Assembly (NCBI GenBank): GCA_002450015.1
Contig: DJYG01000005.1
Coordinates: forward strand, 1-45,165
From: Cyanobacteria bacterium UBA6984
Lineage (GTDB): Bacteria; Cyanobacteriota; Vampirovibrionia; Gastranaerophilales; Gastranaerophilaceae
DNA: 45,165 nt
Reading direction: 5' to 3'
A program made the position numbers and the translations under genes. Under the pieces are notes generated by a model. It was given only the letters and a program-made list of their open reading frames with translations. It ran no database searches and had not been told where the DNA came from. This document shows, piece by piece, positions 8,885 to 17,255 of this stretch; position 1 is the first letter of the stretch, and every line of letters begins with the position of its first letter.

Positions 8885-9856
8885 TTATTTATTTTTTTCT
8901 AAAATACTTTTTAAGATTTTTGTATATTCATTTTTGAGTTTTTTAGGTGCAAGAATTTCAACATTGTCTCCCCATTTAAAGACATGCCATAAAATTTCTT
9001 TATCTCCGCTGGCTTTGAATTTTACTGTTACCGAACCATCTGTTTGTTGTTCTGTTTTTTGTGTAGGGTGAAAGTTATAATTCAGAACTTCGTCTGCTAT
9101 ATCTTTATCAAATTTTAGTTTTACATTAAGCGGTTCTCCAAAGTAAACTCCAAAAGAGCGTTTGGAATATTCTTTCAGGTTAAAGTCACCCCTTGCAAAT
9201 TTTTCGTTTGTAAGTGAAGCGTCAGAAAGTTTGTGTAGCAGATAAGTATATATTTCACCTCCTTTTGCTTCTTCTTTTGCAAGAAGGTATATTTTTTCTC
9301 CGTAAATCATGCCTAAAGGTTCTAAAATTCTTTTTTTGTTATGATAGGTGCATTTTACTTTTATTGAATTTCTAACGGCATCTCTAATAGTTAAAATTAT
9401 ATCGTTATCAATGTGATATTGCGGCATTTGTCTGATAGCATAGCCTTCTGTTTGCATAATAAGTTCAATATTATTTTGTATCGAAATTTGTTTTTTTATT
9501 TGAAGGCTTTTGATTTTATCGATTGTTTTGCCTAATTCTTCTTTTAATTCCTTATTGGTAGTTCTGTTTTGTAATATTCCCAAATTAGCAATTTCCTTGG
9601 GAGTAAACGAAATAAGTTCTTTAATTGAATAATCTGCAAATCCCCAATGTTTTTGTCCATCTTGCACATCATCAATTTCAATAATTTGAGGGAAAATATT
9701 TAGTAAACTGTCGCGCATGCGCTCAGCAGTACGTCTGGAAACATTATATTTTTGCATTATATCTTTGATTGTTATACCTTGAACTCTGGATGCCATATAT
9801 GTTGCAAGTTCTATGATATCTGATACTCTGGAATATCTGGGTTTAGTTTCGTGCAT
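8885..9856 (-). CDS. WYL-domain transcriptional regulator
   Basis: 323 residues. The N-terminus holds a helix-turn-helix (about 8-60; GITIKDIMQKYNVSRRTAER). The middle and C-terminus form a WYL domain (about 140-230; LEPLGMIYGEKIYLLAKE, then YLLHKLSDASLT) plus the WCX extension (FDKDIADEVLNYNFHP ... WHVFKWGDNVEILAP). WYL regulators often sense nucleotides or DNA damage; the ligand here is unknown. I chose the ATG at 9856 because GGAGG lies six bases upstream (9862-9866); a TTG at 9871 would overlap that site. It is divergent from the recombinase gene, with 80 bp between them, and probably forms an operon with the exported protein downstream. Confidence 0.85.
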   Translation of the reverse strand: MHETKPRYSRVSDIIELATYMASRVQGITIKDIMQKYNVSRRTAERMRDSLLNIFPQIIEIDDVQDGQKHWGFADYSIKELISFTPKEIANLGILQNRTTNKELKEELGKTIDKIKSLQIKKQISIQNNIELIMQTEGYAIRQMPQYHIDNDIILTIRDAVRNSIKVKCTYHNKKRILEPLGMIYGEKIYLLAKEEAKGGEIYTYLLHKLSDASLTNEKFARGDFNLKEYSKRSFGVYFGEPLNVKLKFDKDIADEVLNYNFHPTQKTEQQTDGSVTVKFKASGDKEILWHVFKWGDNVEILAPKKLKNEYTKILKSILEKNK

Positions 9857-9936
9857 TATATCCTCCGTCAAAATTTATCATTAAGTATATGATAAATTAA
9901 TAAAAATATCAAATTAAAGAAAGGAAGTATGTATTT

Positions 9937-10479
9937 ATGAATTTTGTAGAACCGATTAGAAAAAAAACTGACATTCGAAAAGTAGAAAGATTTTTCAGAA
10001 AAAGGTCTTTTAGGGATTTAGTTCTCTTTGACTTTGGTATAAATAGCGGCTTGAGGGTTTCTGACCTTTTAAATCTTGATGTTTGCGATGTTAAAAATAA
10101 AGATTATGTGAGTATAAGAGAGCTTAAAACAGGTAAATATAAGCAGTTCCCGCTAAATAGAAAAATGAAGAAACTTTTATATCGTTATACCCGTCATAAA
10201 TTCAATCAAGAACCTTTATTTCAATCAAGATGGGGAAAAAGATTGGACAGAACCTATGTTTACAGGTCACTTACACGTGCTTGTAAGGAAGTTGGTATTA
10301 CTTATAAAGTTGGAACTCACACAATGCGGAAGACATTTGGTTATCATCATTATCAAATGTTTAAAGATATAGCAATTTTACAAAAAATATTTAACCACAA
10401 AAGTCCGGAAACAACGCTTCGTTATATTGGTATAAACCAAGATTTAATAAACAGAAGTTATCGTCAATTTGTTTTGTAA
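9937..10479 (+). CDS. Catalytic-domain-only tyrosine recombinase
   Basis: 180 residues, about half the length of XerC/D or phage integrases. It starts directly at the catalytic domain with no SAM-like core-binding domain. All six active-site positions are present: Arg40 (SGLRVSDLL), Lys67 (TGK), His128 and Arg131 (HTMR), His154 (FNHKS) and nucleophile Tyr163 (TTLRYIG). It should be able to cut and rejoin DNA, but how it selects sites without the N-terminal domain is unclear. A good ribosome site (AAAGGAAG) precedes the ATG. The nearest downstream RNA gene is tRNA-Ile, about 270 bp away. I see no duplicated tRNA end in the window that would mark an integrated element. Confidence 0.85.
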   Translation: MNFVEPIRKKTDIRKVERFFRKRSFRDLVLFDFGINSGLRVSDLLNLDVCDVKNKDYVSIRELKTGKYKQFPLNRKMKKLLYRYTRHKFNQEPLFQSRWGKRLDRTYVYRSLTRACKEVGITYKVGTHTMRKTFGYHHYQMFKDIAILQKIFNHKSPETTLRYIGINQDLINRSYRQFVL

Positions 10480-10538
10480 AAATAATGTCCGATTTTGACG
10501 TATGCTAATTTTATAATATACATGTCGAAAGGAACAAT

Positions 10539-10595
10539 ATGGATATCTTAGTAATAAGTTTTTTTATATATTCAATACATAAACTATATAATTAA
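10539..10595 (+). CDS. Possible 18-residue hydrophobic peptide
   Basis: ATG at 10539 is preceded by AAAGGA at a suitable distance and reads MDILVISFFIYSIHKLYN before TAA. A TATAAT lies at 10512-10517 without a good -35. Two hairpins follow, the second a terminator, giving a transcript of about 150 nt. A hydrophobic core with charged ends resembles type I toxin peptides, but the ORF is too short to rule out chance. Confidence 0.3.
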   Translation: MDILVISFFIYSIHKLYN

Positions 10596-10613
10596 TTTAA
10601 TTTCGTTATAGTG

Positions 10614-10631
10614 ATGCACAGATATGTGCAT
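10614..10631 (+). other. Hairpin downstream of the 18-residue ORF
   Basis: A perfect 7-bp stem ATGCACA/TGTGCAT with GATA loop. It lacks a T tract and sits 18 bases before the terminator stem, so the transcript would end in two consecutive hairpins. Confidence 0.5.
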
Positions 10632-10649
10632 TGTCGTCCGCTATTTTTA

Positions 10650-10677
10650 CCCGTCTTTTTAAGACGGGATTTTTTTA
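10650..10677 (+). terminator. Rho-independent terminator
   Basis: An 8-bp stem CCCGTCTT/AAGACGGG around a TTT loop, followed by ATTTTTTTA. It ends transcripts from the recombinase or small-ORF region before the tRNA promoter. Confidence 0.85.
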
Positions 10678-10699
10678 TATTTGAACTTATTAAAAATAC

Positions 10700-10728
10700 T
10701 TGATTTTAAAAAATATTCATGGTAGATT
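10700..10728 (+). promoter_or_regulatory. Promoter of tRNA-Ile
   Basis: TTGATT at 10700-10705, a 17-bp spacer and TAGATT at 10723-10728 with an upstream TG (extended -10). The predicted start near 10735 is 12 bases before the mature tRNA. Confidence 0.5.
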
Positions 10729-10746
10729 ATAAATACGCAAAGATGT

Positions 10747-10823
10747 GGGCTATTAGCTCAGGTGGTTAGAGCGTTCGCCTGATAAGCGAGAGGTCCCAAG
10801 TTCGAGTCTTGGATGGCCCACCA
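10747..10823 (+). tRNA. tRNA-Ile(GAT)
   Basis: 77 nt. The acceptor GGGCTAT pairs with ATGGCCC (with one G-T pair), the D arm is GCTC/GAGC, the anticodon loop CTGATAA carries anticodon GAT, and the T arm contains GTTCGAGTC. The CCA end is encoded (10821-10823). A hairpin terminator follows at 10836, so this is a single-gene transcript. Confidence 0.95.
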
Positions 10824-10835
10824 TTTATGAAATAT

Positions 10836-10857
10836 AAGAGCCGAAAGGCTCTTTTTG
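10836..10857 (+). terminator. tRNA-Ile terminator
   Basis: A 7-bp stem AAGAGCC/GGCTCTT with GAAA tetraloop and a TTTTTG tail, 13 bases after the tRNA CCA end. Confidence 0.85.
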
Positions 10858-10868
10858 TTAATGATAAT

Positions 10869-11525
10869 ATGTCAGAAAAAATTATAAGAGAAGAGCGCGC
10901 GCTTATCTTTATTGGTATTGTTTTAATGTTAATATTTACACCAACTGTTGCTGCGTTTTTATATATGCTTTTATCTGATACAGAAACACTTTCTTTTAAT
11001 TATCATATCCAATTTTATTGTCTTGTTGCAATTGTTATCATTGGTGTAAAAGATTCTTTTTTAGCTCTTATTACTTTTATTACAAAGTTTTTTTCACCAT
11101 ATTATATAAAAATAAATTATAGTGGTATATATGATTGTAAACTAAAACAATTAATAACTTGGGATAAAATAGAGAAGATTGAATATTTGAATTATGCAAA
11201 GTCTTTTTATAACAAGCGGAGTTTAATTGAGTATTTGGTTTATATGTTTATTTTTGGAAAGTCTTTTGCTGTAATTTTTGATTTTTTAAAATCTTTTTTA
11301 TATGCGCATATTGTTGTTGAATCAAAAATTCCTGTTATTTATACGAGTTACAAAAAAGAAATTTTAAGTAAAGCCGGAATTTTCAAAAAAATAGAAAGTT
11401 ATTTTTTACCTAATAATATGATAAAGATTAACATTGACTATGACTTGACAAACAGGCAAGACGAAAGAGAAGATTTACTTAAAGACATTAGAAAATTTAT
11501 GCCTTGCCAATACCGTAATATATAA
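10869..11525 (+). CDS. Two-helix membrane protein, possibly PH-like
   Basis: 218 residues. Two hydrophobic helices lie near residues 12-36 (ALIFIGIVLMLIFTPTVAAF) and 46-70. A soluble part follows in which YIKINYSGIYDCKLKQLITW resembles the strand pattern of small bacterial PH-like membrane proteins. That is a weak resemblance, and the function is unknown. The open frame extends back into the tRNA, so I use the ATG at 10869, downstream of the tRNA terminator. The 3' end overlaps the convergent ugd by 29 bp, the longest convergent overlap here. Confidence 0.6.
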   Translation: MSEKIIREERALIFIGIVLMLIFTPTVAAFLYMLLSDTETLSFNYHIQFYCLVAIVIIGVKDSFLALITFITKFFSPYYIKINYSGIYDCKLKQLITWDKIEKIEYLNYAKSFYNKRSLIEYLVYMFIFGKSFAVIFDFLKSFLYAHIVVESKIPVIYTSYKKEILSKAGIFKKIESYFLPNNMIKINIDYDLTNRQDEREDLLKDIRKFMPCQYRNI

Positions 11526-12798
11526 ATCCTTTGTCAGATAGTCTTTTGCTGTCATATTGATTTCTGCCATCAAAAACAACAGGAGTTTTCATTAAAGTCT
11601 TTACTTTGTCGAAATCAGGACGTCTAAATTCGTTCCATTCTGTTAAAAGTAGTAAAGCATCTGCATTTTCTAGTGCATCGTATGAATTTTTTGTATAAGT
11701 TACTCTGTCTTTAAAGTGAGATTTTGCAATATCTATTGCTTTAGGGTCATAAGCTTTAATTTTTGCTCCGTGTTCTAAAAGTGCATTTATAATAGTTATA
11801 GATGGAGCTTCTCTCATATCATCAGTTTTTGGTTTAAATGCAAGTCCCCATATTGCAAAAGTTTTTCCATTTACATCGTTATTAAAATGCTTTAGAATTT
11901 TATTTACAAACAGTTTACGTTGTAATTTATTAATATTATCAGCAGCTTCAAGTAACTGATAGTCGCAAGCATATTCTTTTGCTGTTTTTAATATTGCTTT
12001 AACGTCTTTAGGAAAACAACTTCCGCCATATCCTAATCCGGGGAATAAAAACTGTGAGCCGATACGTTTGTCGCTGCACATTCCTATTCTTACCATTTCA
12101 GCATTAGCTCCAACTTTTTCGCAAATATTTGCTATTTCGTTAGCATAAGAAATTTTTACAGCTAAAAATGCATTTGCTGCATACTTTGTCATTTCTGCAG
12201 ATTTTACATCCATTATGATAACAGGATTTCCTGTTCTTAAAAATGGAGAATACAGTTCTTGCATAATTTCAGTTGCTTTTTGTGAATTTGAGCCAATAAC
12301 AACTCTATCAGGTTTCAAAAAGTCATCTACTGCCGCACCTTGTTTTAAAAATTCAGGGTTTGAAACAACATCAAAATTGTGATTAGTTTTTGATTTGATA
12401 ATTTCAGTTACTTTATCAGCTGTGCCAACTGGAACTGTTGATTTGTCAACGATAACTTTATAGTCATTCATAGCTTCGCCAATACTTTCTGCAACCTGAC
12501 AAACATATTTTAAATCAGCAGAACCGTCTTCTCCTTGAGGAGTTCCGACTGCTATAAAACAAATCAGAGATTTTTCAACTGCATTTTTTAAATCAGATGA
12601 AAAGTTTAAGCGATTTTCTGAAACATTTATTTTAATCAGTTCTTCTAATCCGGGTTCATATATTGGTATTATGCCTTGTTTAAGTTTTCCCAATTTTTCT
12701 TCATTATTATCTACACAAATAACTTCATTACCCATTTCTGCAAGGCATGTTCCTGCTACAAGACCGACGTATCCTGTTCCTATAACACAAATTTTCAT
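11497..12798 (-). CDS. ugd: UDP-glucose 6-dehydrogenase
   Basis: 433 residues, the standard length. Oxidises UDP-glucose to UDP-glucuronate with two NAD+. It has an N-terminal Rossmann motif GTGYVGLVAGTCLAEMG, the conserved PEFLKQGAAVDDFLKPDRVV segment, the active-site Cys in GYGGSCFPKD, and the C-terminal UDP-binding domain with WGLAFKPKTDDMREAPS. A ribosome site AAGGAAGG precedes the ATG. It is divergent from the WG-repeat gene and marks the left edge of the glycan locus. It would supply UDP-glucuronic acid for an acidic surface polysaccharide. Confidence 0.97.
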   Translation of the reverse strand: MKICVIGTGYVGLVAGTCLAEMGNEVICVDNNEEKLGKLKQGIIPIYEPGLEELIKINVSENRLNFSSDLKNAVEKSLICFIAVGTPQGEDGSADLKYVCQVAESIGEAMNDYKVIVDKSTVPVGTADKVTEIIKSKTNHNFDVVSNPEFLKQGAAVDDFLKPDRVVIGSNSQKATEIMQELYSPFLRTGNPVIIMDVKSAEMTKYAANAFLAVKISYANEIANICEKVGANAEMVRIGMCSDKRIGSQFLFPGLGYGGSCFPKDVKAILKTAKEYACDYQLLEAADNINKLQRKLFVNKILKHFNNDVNGKTFAIWGLAFKPKTDDMREAPSITIINALLEHGAKIKAYDPKAIDIAKSHFKDRVTYTKNSYDALENADALLLLTEWNEFRRPDFDKVKTLMKTPVVFDGRNQYDSKRLSDKGFIYYGIGKA

Positions 12799-12838
12799 AC
12801 AACCTTCCTTTTACCAAAGTATTATATCACAAATATAT

Positions 12839-12867
12839 TTGACAGTATATTTTATTTTAAGTATCAT
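12839..12867 (+). promoter_or_regulatory. Promoter of the WG-repeat / ldpA / rfb transcript
   Basis: TTGACA at 12839-12844, a 17-bp spacer and TATCAT at 12862-12867. The predicted start near 12874 leaves only about 7 bases before the ATG at 12881 and no ribosome site. The genes to about 18017 follow with little or no spacing, so one transcript is likely. Confidence 0.65.
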
Positions 12868-12880
12868 TTGAAATAATGTT

Positions 12881-13891
12881 ATGAAAATTTTTAAAATAGG
12901 TGTTTACGTAGCTATATTTTTGTTTTTTGCCCTTATTATTGTAAGGATATATTTTAGTGAGAAAATTGTATTTAACAGCGTAAATACTCGTATGAGCGTT
13001 TCTCAAGGTACATTGAAAGATGATATATCAAAAACATCAAAGTCTGATGATAAATCTTTTTTGTCAAAATATAAGTTGAATAAATCTGAAAATAAATTAA
13101 AAAATATCGGAGATAAAGAATTTATTACTGAATATTCAATCCATTCAAAGAAAGGGACGGTTATAAAAAAAATATATAAAGTAAATCGATTTGGAAAAAT
13201 TGGTTTGATAGATGAAAACGGAAATCGTATTACAAAATTTGCATATAATGATATATTTTTATTCGATAAACAAAATGGCATTTGTAAAACTATAATTGGC
13301 TTAAAGTGTGGTTTAGTAAGCTTTAAAAAAGGTATTATTTTACCTGCAAAGTTTGAAGAAATAAAAAAAACTGATAATCCGGATGTTGTTTTATTAAAAA
13401 ATTCAAAATATTTTGGTTTATTTGATTTTATAAAAAATAATTCAATCGCAAGTCCAATATATGCAGATATTGAACAGGCCGATAAGTATAACTGGAAATT
13501 GTATTCAGGTAAATTAGTTGGTATTGTATATTCTAAAAATGGTAATGAAAAATTGATAAGTCCAAAATATGAAAATATTACAATGTATAAAAATGTATAT
13601 AAGTCTCATGAAGATAAAAAAGAAGGGCTTATATCTGACAACGGAAAGATTATTTCAGAGCCTGTATATGATAGTATTGAACTCATAAATGAAAAAGATA
13701 TGAATGATAAAAATATCATGATATTTAAGACTAAGATTGATAACCGATATGGAGTGATATATTATGCTCCGTATTATTCTGCAATTGTATCTCCAATATA
13801 TGATGATGTTCAGTATAAAGGTTTTGTTAATGTTTTTTCTGACGGATATTGGAGAATTTTGGATAACCAAGGTAATGTAATTACAAAATAG
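12881..13891 (+). CDS. Membrane-anchored WG-repeat protein
   Basis: 336 residues. A single N-terminal membrane helix (about 5-25; VYVAIFLFFALIIVRIYF) is followed by a polar linker and, from about 100 on, WG-type repeats of the form 'fGkiGLIDenGnrIt..yddi'. Examples are RFGKIGLIDENGNRITKF, KKEGLISDNGKIISEPVYDS and RYGVIYYAPYYSAIVSPIYDD. Such repeats form beta folds of unknown ligand in many bacteria. It has an almost leaderless start. Its stop is one base before the ATG of the ldpA-like gene, so it is the first cistron of the glycan operon. A role outside the cytoplasm is inferred from the anchor. Confidence 0.75.
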   Translation: MKIFKIGVYVAIFLFFALIIVRIYFSEKIVFNSVNTRMSVSQGTLKDDISKTSKSDDKSFLSKYKLNKSENKLKNIGDKEFITEYSIHSKKGTVIKKIYKVNRFGKIGLIDENGNRITKFAYNDIFLFDKQNGICKTIIGLKCGLVSFKKGIILPAKFEEIKKTDNPDVVLLKNSKYFGLFDFIKNNSIASPIYADIEQADKYNWKLYSGKLVGIVYSKNGNEKLISPKYENITMYKNVYKSHEDKKEGLISDNGKIISEPVYDSIELINEKDMNDKNIMIFKTKIDNRYGVIYYAPYYSAIVSPIYDDVQYKGFVNVFSDGYWRILDNQGNVITK

Positions 13892-13892
13892 T

Positions 13893-14816
13893 ATGCTGGA
13901 AGATATTTTAAGAAATAGACATTGTTTTAAATTAGTTTGCGGTGCAGGTAATGAAGATATTAACGAAGTTGAAAAACTTGTGTATTTGTATTCAAAAGCA
14001 GGTTGTAATATTTTCGATGTTTCTGCAAATGTGGATGTTGTAAGAGCTGCTAAAAAGGCTATTAAAAAATCTGAAATTACTGATAATCGTTATATTTGTG
14101 TGTCAATTGGTATAAAAGGTGATCCGCATGTTAATAAGGCAATAATTAATTCTGAAAAATGCCGAAGATGTCTAAAATGCTTTTCTGTATGCCCGCAGAG
14201 AGCAATAAAAAATTGTATTGTTGATGAGTCCAAATGTATTGGCTGTGAAAAATGTTTTAGAATATGTGCTTATGATGCTGTTCAAATAATTAATAAACCA
14301 ACCGATTTAAATAATATATTACCTAAAATTGTAGATGAGGGTGTTGATTGTATTGAATTTCACGCAATAACTGATAATGATGAAGAAGTTTTTGAAAAGT
14401 GGAAATTAATAAATGAATATTTTGAAGGTGTTTTAAGTATTTGTTTAGATAGAGCAAAACTTTCTAATGAAAAGTTTATTGAAAGAATAACAAAAATGTT
14501 AGAATTTTCAAAAAATAGAGTCATAATTATTCAAGCTGACGGTTCGCCAATGAGTGGTGGTGTTGATGATTACAATTCAACTCTTCAAGCTGTTGCAGCG
14601 GCTGATATTATAAATAAATCCAAAATACCGGCGTATATTATTATTTCAGGTGGTACAAATTCAAAATCTAAAGAATTGGCACGTCTTTGCGGTGTTGATA
14701 TTAATGGTGTTGCAATAGGTTCTTATGCAAGAAAAATTGTAAAAGATTATTTATGTGATAAAATGAGTTTTGATGAGGCTTTAGAAATTGCTTCAAAACT
14801 TGTAAAATCATGTTAA
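13893..14816 (+). CDS. ldpA: LdpA-like protein with two [4Fe-4S] clusters
   Basis: 307 residues. The N-terminus (HCFKLVCGAGNEDINEVEKL, then YSKAGCNIFDVSANVDVVRAAK) matches the 'FKLICGAS...AGADCIDVAADPAV' opening I know from cyanobacterial LdpA, a redox-sensing protein that adjusts the circadian clock in Synechococcus. Cys90, 93, 96, 100 and Cys115, 118, 121, 125 form a two-cluster ferredoxin domain. The C-terminal TIM-barrel-like part ends in VIIIQADGSPMSGGVDDYNS and ISGGTNSKSKELARLCGVD, as in the LdpA C-terminal domain. No clock or photosynthesis genes are near. Here it sits in a sugar-nucleotide operon and overlaps the next gene by 7 bp. The function in this organism is unknown; recognition is from memory of the family. 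Confidence 0.7.
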   Translation: MLEDILRNRHCFKLVCGAGNEDINEVEKLVYLYSKAGCNIFDVSANVDVVRAAKKAIKKSEITDNRYICVSIGIKGDPHVNKAIINSEKCRRCLKCFSVCPQRAIKNCIVDESKCIGCEKCFRICAYDAVQIINKPTDLNNILPKIVDEGVDCIEFHAITDNDEEVFEKWKLINEYFEGVLSICLDRAKLSNEKFIERITKMLEFSKNRVIIIQADGSPMSGGVDDYNSTLQAVAAADIINKSKIPAYIIISGGTNSKSKELARLCGVDINGVAIGSYARKIVKDYLCDKMSFDEALEIASKLVKSC

Positions 14817-15535
14817 AAGAATTATTGGAAATTAAAAATTTAGGTGTAACCGGTGTAAAACTTGAATATGAAAGTGAGTTTTATGATGAAAAATCTGCTT
14901 ATGAGTTATCTGAACTTGTACATAGAGTAGGTTTAGATTTATGTGTTAAACTGGGAGGTTTTTCATCTATTCAGGATTTACATTTAAGTAAAATGCTTTG
15001 TGCTAATTCAATTGTTGCGCCAATGATTGAATCCTCTTATTCTGTTAAAAAGTTTTTACTTTGTGTAAATCAAGTTTATGAGAATGCTTATCCTGAGCTT
15101 TTTATAAACATTGAAACAAAAACAGCATTTGAAAATTTAGAAGAAATAATGGACAGTTGTGATAAAAGAATTTCAGGTTTTGTTCTTGGAAGAAGTGATT
15201 TAAAAAAATCATTAGGTATTGAAAATCCTAATGATGATGTATTATTTGATTATTGTACAAAACTTTCAAATATTTGCAAAATCAATAATAAAAAGTTTAT
15301 TATTGGTGGTAAAATCAATTCAGAATCTAAAGACTTTATTTCTAAAATTCCTTATTTGAGTTCAGTTGAAACAAGAAAAGTTATTTTTAATAAAGAAAAT
15401 TTAACTGATGAAAATTTGGAAAAATTTTTGAATTTTGAATTAAAAACTCTAAAGTTCAAAAAAAAATCTTATAAAGAAGATATAGAAAGAATAAAATTTA
15501 TTGAAAATTCAATAAAAACAAAGGAATTGGTATGA
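14810..15535 (+). CDS. HpcH/HpaI aldolase / citrate-lyase-like TIM-barrel protein
   Basis: 241 residues. GVTGVKLEYESEF, LDLCVKLGGFSS, the 'IVAPMIESSYSVKKF' block and SGFVLGRSDLKKSLG match the phosphoenolpyruvate/pyruvate-domain TIM barrel of HpcH/HpaI aldolases, with Glu in MIES at the usual metal-ligand position. The substrate is unknown. Proteins of this type occur in polysaccharide loci without an assigned reaction. The ATG overlaps the ldpA-like gene by 7 bp, and the 3' end overlaps rfbD by 4 bp (ATGA), so the three are translationally coupled. Confidence 0.6.
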   Translation: MLKELLEIKNLGVTGVKLEYESEFYDEKSAYELSELVHRVGLDLCVKLGGFSSIQDLHLSKMLCANSIVAPMIESSYSVKKFLLCVNQVYENAYPELFINIETKTAFENLEEIMDSCDKRISGFVLGRSDLKKSLGIENPNDDVLFDYCTKLSNICKINNKKFIIGGKINSESKDFISKIPYLSSVETRKVIFNKENLTDENLEKFLNFELKTLKFKKKSYKEDIERIKFIENSIKTKELV

Positions 15536-16365
15536 AGATACTTGTAACCGGTGCAAAAGGAATGTTAGGACAAGATTTGTGTCCGGTGTTGGAAGATGCA
15601 GATTTTGTTGATGAAATTGTCGAAACTGATATTGATAATCTTGATATAACAAATGAGTTGTTGGTTCAGAAAGTAATTAAAGCTGAAAAACCTGATATTG
15701 TCATTCACTGTGCAGCATATACAAATGTTGACAGAGCTGAAGATGAAAGAGAACTTGCTTACAAAATTAATGTTTTAGGTACAGAAAATGTTTCGAAAGC
15801 TTGTAAATCTGTTAACGCAACTATGGTTTTTATTTCTACGGATTATGTTTTCGATGGTACAAAAGGTCAAAAATATATTTCTTCTGATACGCCAAATCCT
15901 TTAAATTTTTACGGAAAAACAAAACTCGATGCTGAAAATATTGTGAAAAAAAGTTGTCAAAAGTATTATATTGTCAGAACAAGCTGGCTTTATGGGCTTT
16001 ACGGTAAAAATTTTTTAGAAACAATGTTAAATTTAGCTCAAGAAGATAAAGAATTAAAAGTTGTAGATAATCAAATAGGCTGTCCGACTTGGACGGTTGA
16101 ACTTTCTGAAGCCTTATGTGATTTGATAGAAGAAAAACCTGAATACGGAATATACCATATTTGCGGTAGTGGTGAAACTTCGTGGTATAATTTTGCAAAA
16201 GAGATATTTAAAATTGCAAATATAAAGGTAAAGTTGTTACCTTGTAGCGATAAAGATTATAAAACAAAGGCAAAGCGACCAAAATATTCTGTATTAGAAA
16301 ATAATGGTGTATGTGATAACTGGAAAAAGTCTTTAAAAAGCTATTTTGAATTAAGAATTGATTGA
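15532..16365 (+). CDS. rfbD: dTDP-4-dehydrorhamnose reductase
   Basis: 277 residues, close to the family norm. Short-chain dehydrogenase fold with TGAKGMLGQDL at the N-terminus, HCAAYTNVDRAE, the catalytic region FISTDYVFDGTK, YGKTKLDAE (Tyr-xxx-Lys) and RTSWLYG. It catalyses the last step of dTDP-L-rhamnose synthesis. It overlaps the preceding gene by 4 bp and is followed by rfbA. rfbB and rfbC are absent from the window and must be elsewhere if the pathway is complete. Confidence 0.93.
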   Translation: MKILVTGAKGMLGQDLCPVLEDADFVDEIVETDIDNLDITNELLVQKVIKAEKPDIVIHCAAYTNVDRAEDERELAYKINVLGTENVSKACKSVNATMVFISTDYVFDGTKGQKYISSDTPNPLNFYGKTKLDAENIVKKSCQKYYIVRTSWLYGLYGKNFLETMLNLAQEDKELKVVDNQIGCPTWTVELSEALCDLIEEKPEYGIYHICGSGETSWYNFAKEIFKIANIKVKLLPCSDKDYKTKAKRPKYSVLENNGVCDNWKKSLKSYFELRID

Positions 16366-16379
16366 GAAAGGGTTAACAT

Positions 16380-17255
16380 TTGAAAGGTATAATATTAGCA
16401 GGCGGCGCAGGTACAAGGCTATATCCTTCAACAATAGCAATATCAAAACAATTATTGCCTATTTATGATAAGCCGATGATTTATTATCCTATATCAGTTT
16501 TGATGCTTGCAGGGATAAGAGATATTTTAATAATTTCTACTCCGCAAGATTTACCGAATTTTAAAAAAATACTTGGTGATGGAAGTAATTTTGGTGTAAA
16601 CTTTTGTTATAAAGAACAGCCCTCACCGGATGGTTTGGCACAAGCGTTTATTTTAGGTGAAAATTTTATCAATGATGAAAATGTGGCATTAATACTTGGT
16701 GACAACATTTTTTATGGACCAAGTTTTTCAGGTAAATTAAAAGATGTTGTTCAAACTATTGAAACTCGTGGCGGGGCAACAATTTTTGCTTATGAAGTAA
16801 AAGATGCAAAGCGTTTTGGTGTTGTTGAAATTGATGAAAATAATAAAGCCGTATCAATTGAAGAAAAACCGGAAAAGCCAAAATCTAATTATGCAGTAAC
16901 AGGTTTATATTTCTACGATAATAATGCAGTAAATTATGCAAAACAGCTAAAACCTTCGAATAGAGGTGAATTAGAAATAACAGACTTAAATAAAATTTAT
17001 TTAGATAAAAATAAATTGAATGTAGAAAAACTTGGTAGAGGTTTTGCATGGTTAGATACAGGTACACACAATTCACTAATGCGGGCTTCTCAATATGTGC
17101 AAACTGTTGAAGAAAATCAAGGTATAAAAATAGCTTGTCTTGAGGAAGTAGCATATAGAATGGGATATATAAATAAAGAAAAATTAAAAAAAGTTGTGTC
17201 ACAATATGTAGAAAATGATTATTTAGACTACGTAAAAAAATTAATTGAGGAATAA
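16380..17255 (+). CDS. rfbA: Glucose-1-phosphate thymidylyltransferase
   Basis: 291 residues, full length. Makes dTDP-glucose, the first step toward dTDP-rhamnose. It has the nucleotidyltransferase signature LAGGAGTRLYPST, KPMIYYPISVLMLAGI, LGDNIFYG, VEIDENNKAVSIEEKP and the substrate site SNYAVTGLYFYDN. The start codon is TTG at 16380 with a GAGAAAGGG ribosome site. It sits 14 bases after rfbD and directly abuts the downstream isomerase gene (stop at 17253-17255, ATG at 17256). Confidence 0.95.
   Translation: MKGIILAGGAGTRLYPSTIAISKQLLPIYDKPMIYYPISVLMLAGIRDILIISTPQDLPNFKKILGDGSNFGVNFCYKEQPSPDGLAQAFILGENFINDENVALILGDNIFYGPSFSGKLKDVVQTIETRGGATIFAYEVKDAKRFGVVEIDENNKAVSIEEKPEKPKSNYAVTGLYFYDNNAVNYAKQLKPSNRGELEITDLNKIYLDKNKLNVEKLGRGFAWLDTGTHNSLMRASQYVQTVEENQGIKIACLEEVAYRMGYINKEKLKKVVSQYVENDYLDYVKKLIEE

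Noticed and set aside
9937..10823. Integrative element beside tRNA-Ile
   Set aside because: The recombinase points toward the tRNA, but no second copy of the tRNA 3' end and no phage or conjugation genes were found; the genes beyond it are ordinary.
13893..14816. Simple ferredoxin or electron-bifurcating subunit
   Set aside because: The conserved regions on both sides of the clusters match LdpA better, and no oxidoreductase partner genes are adjacent.
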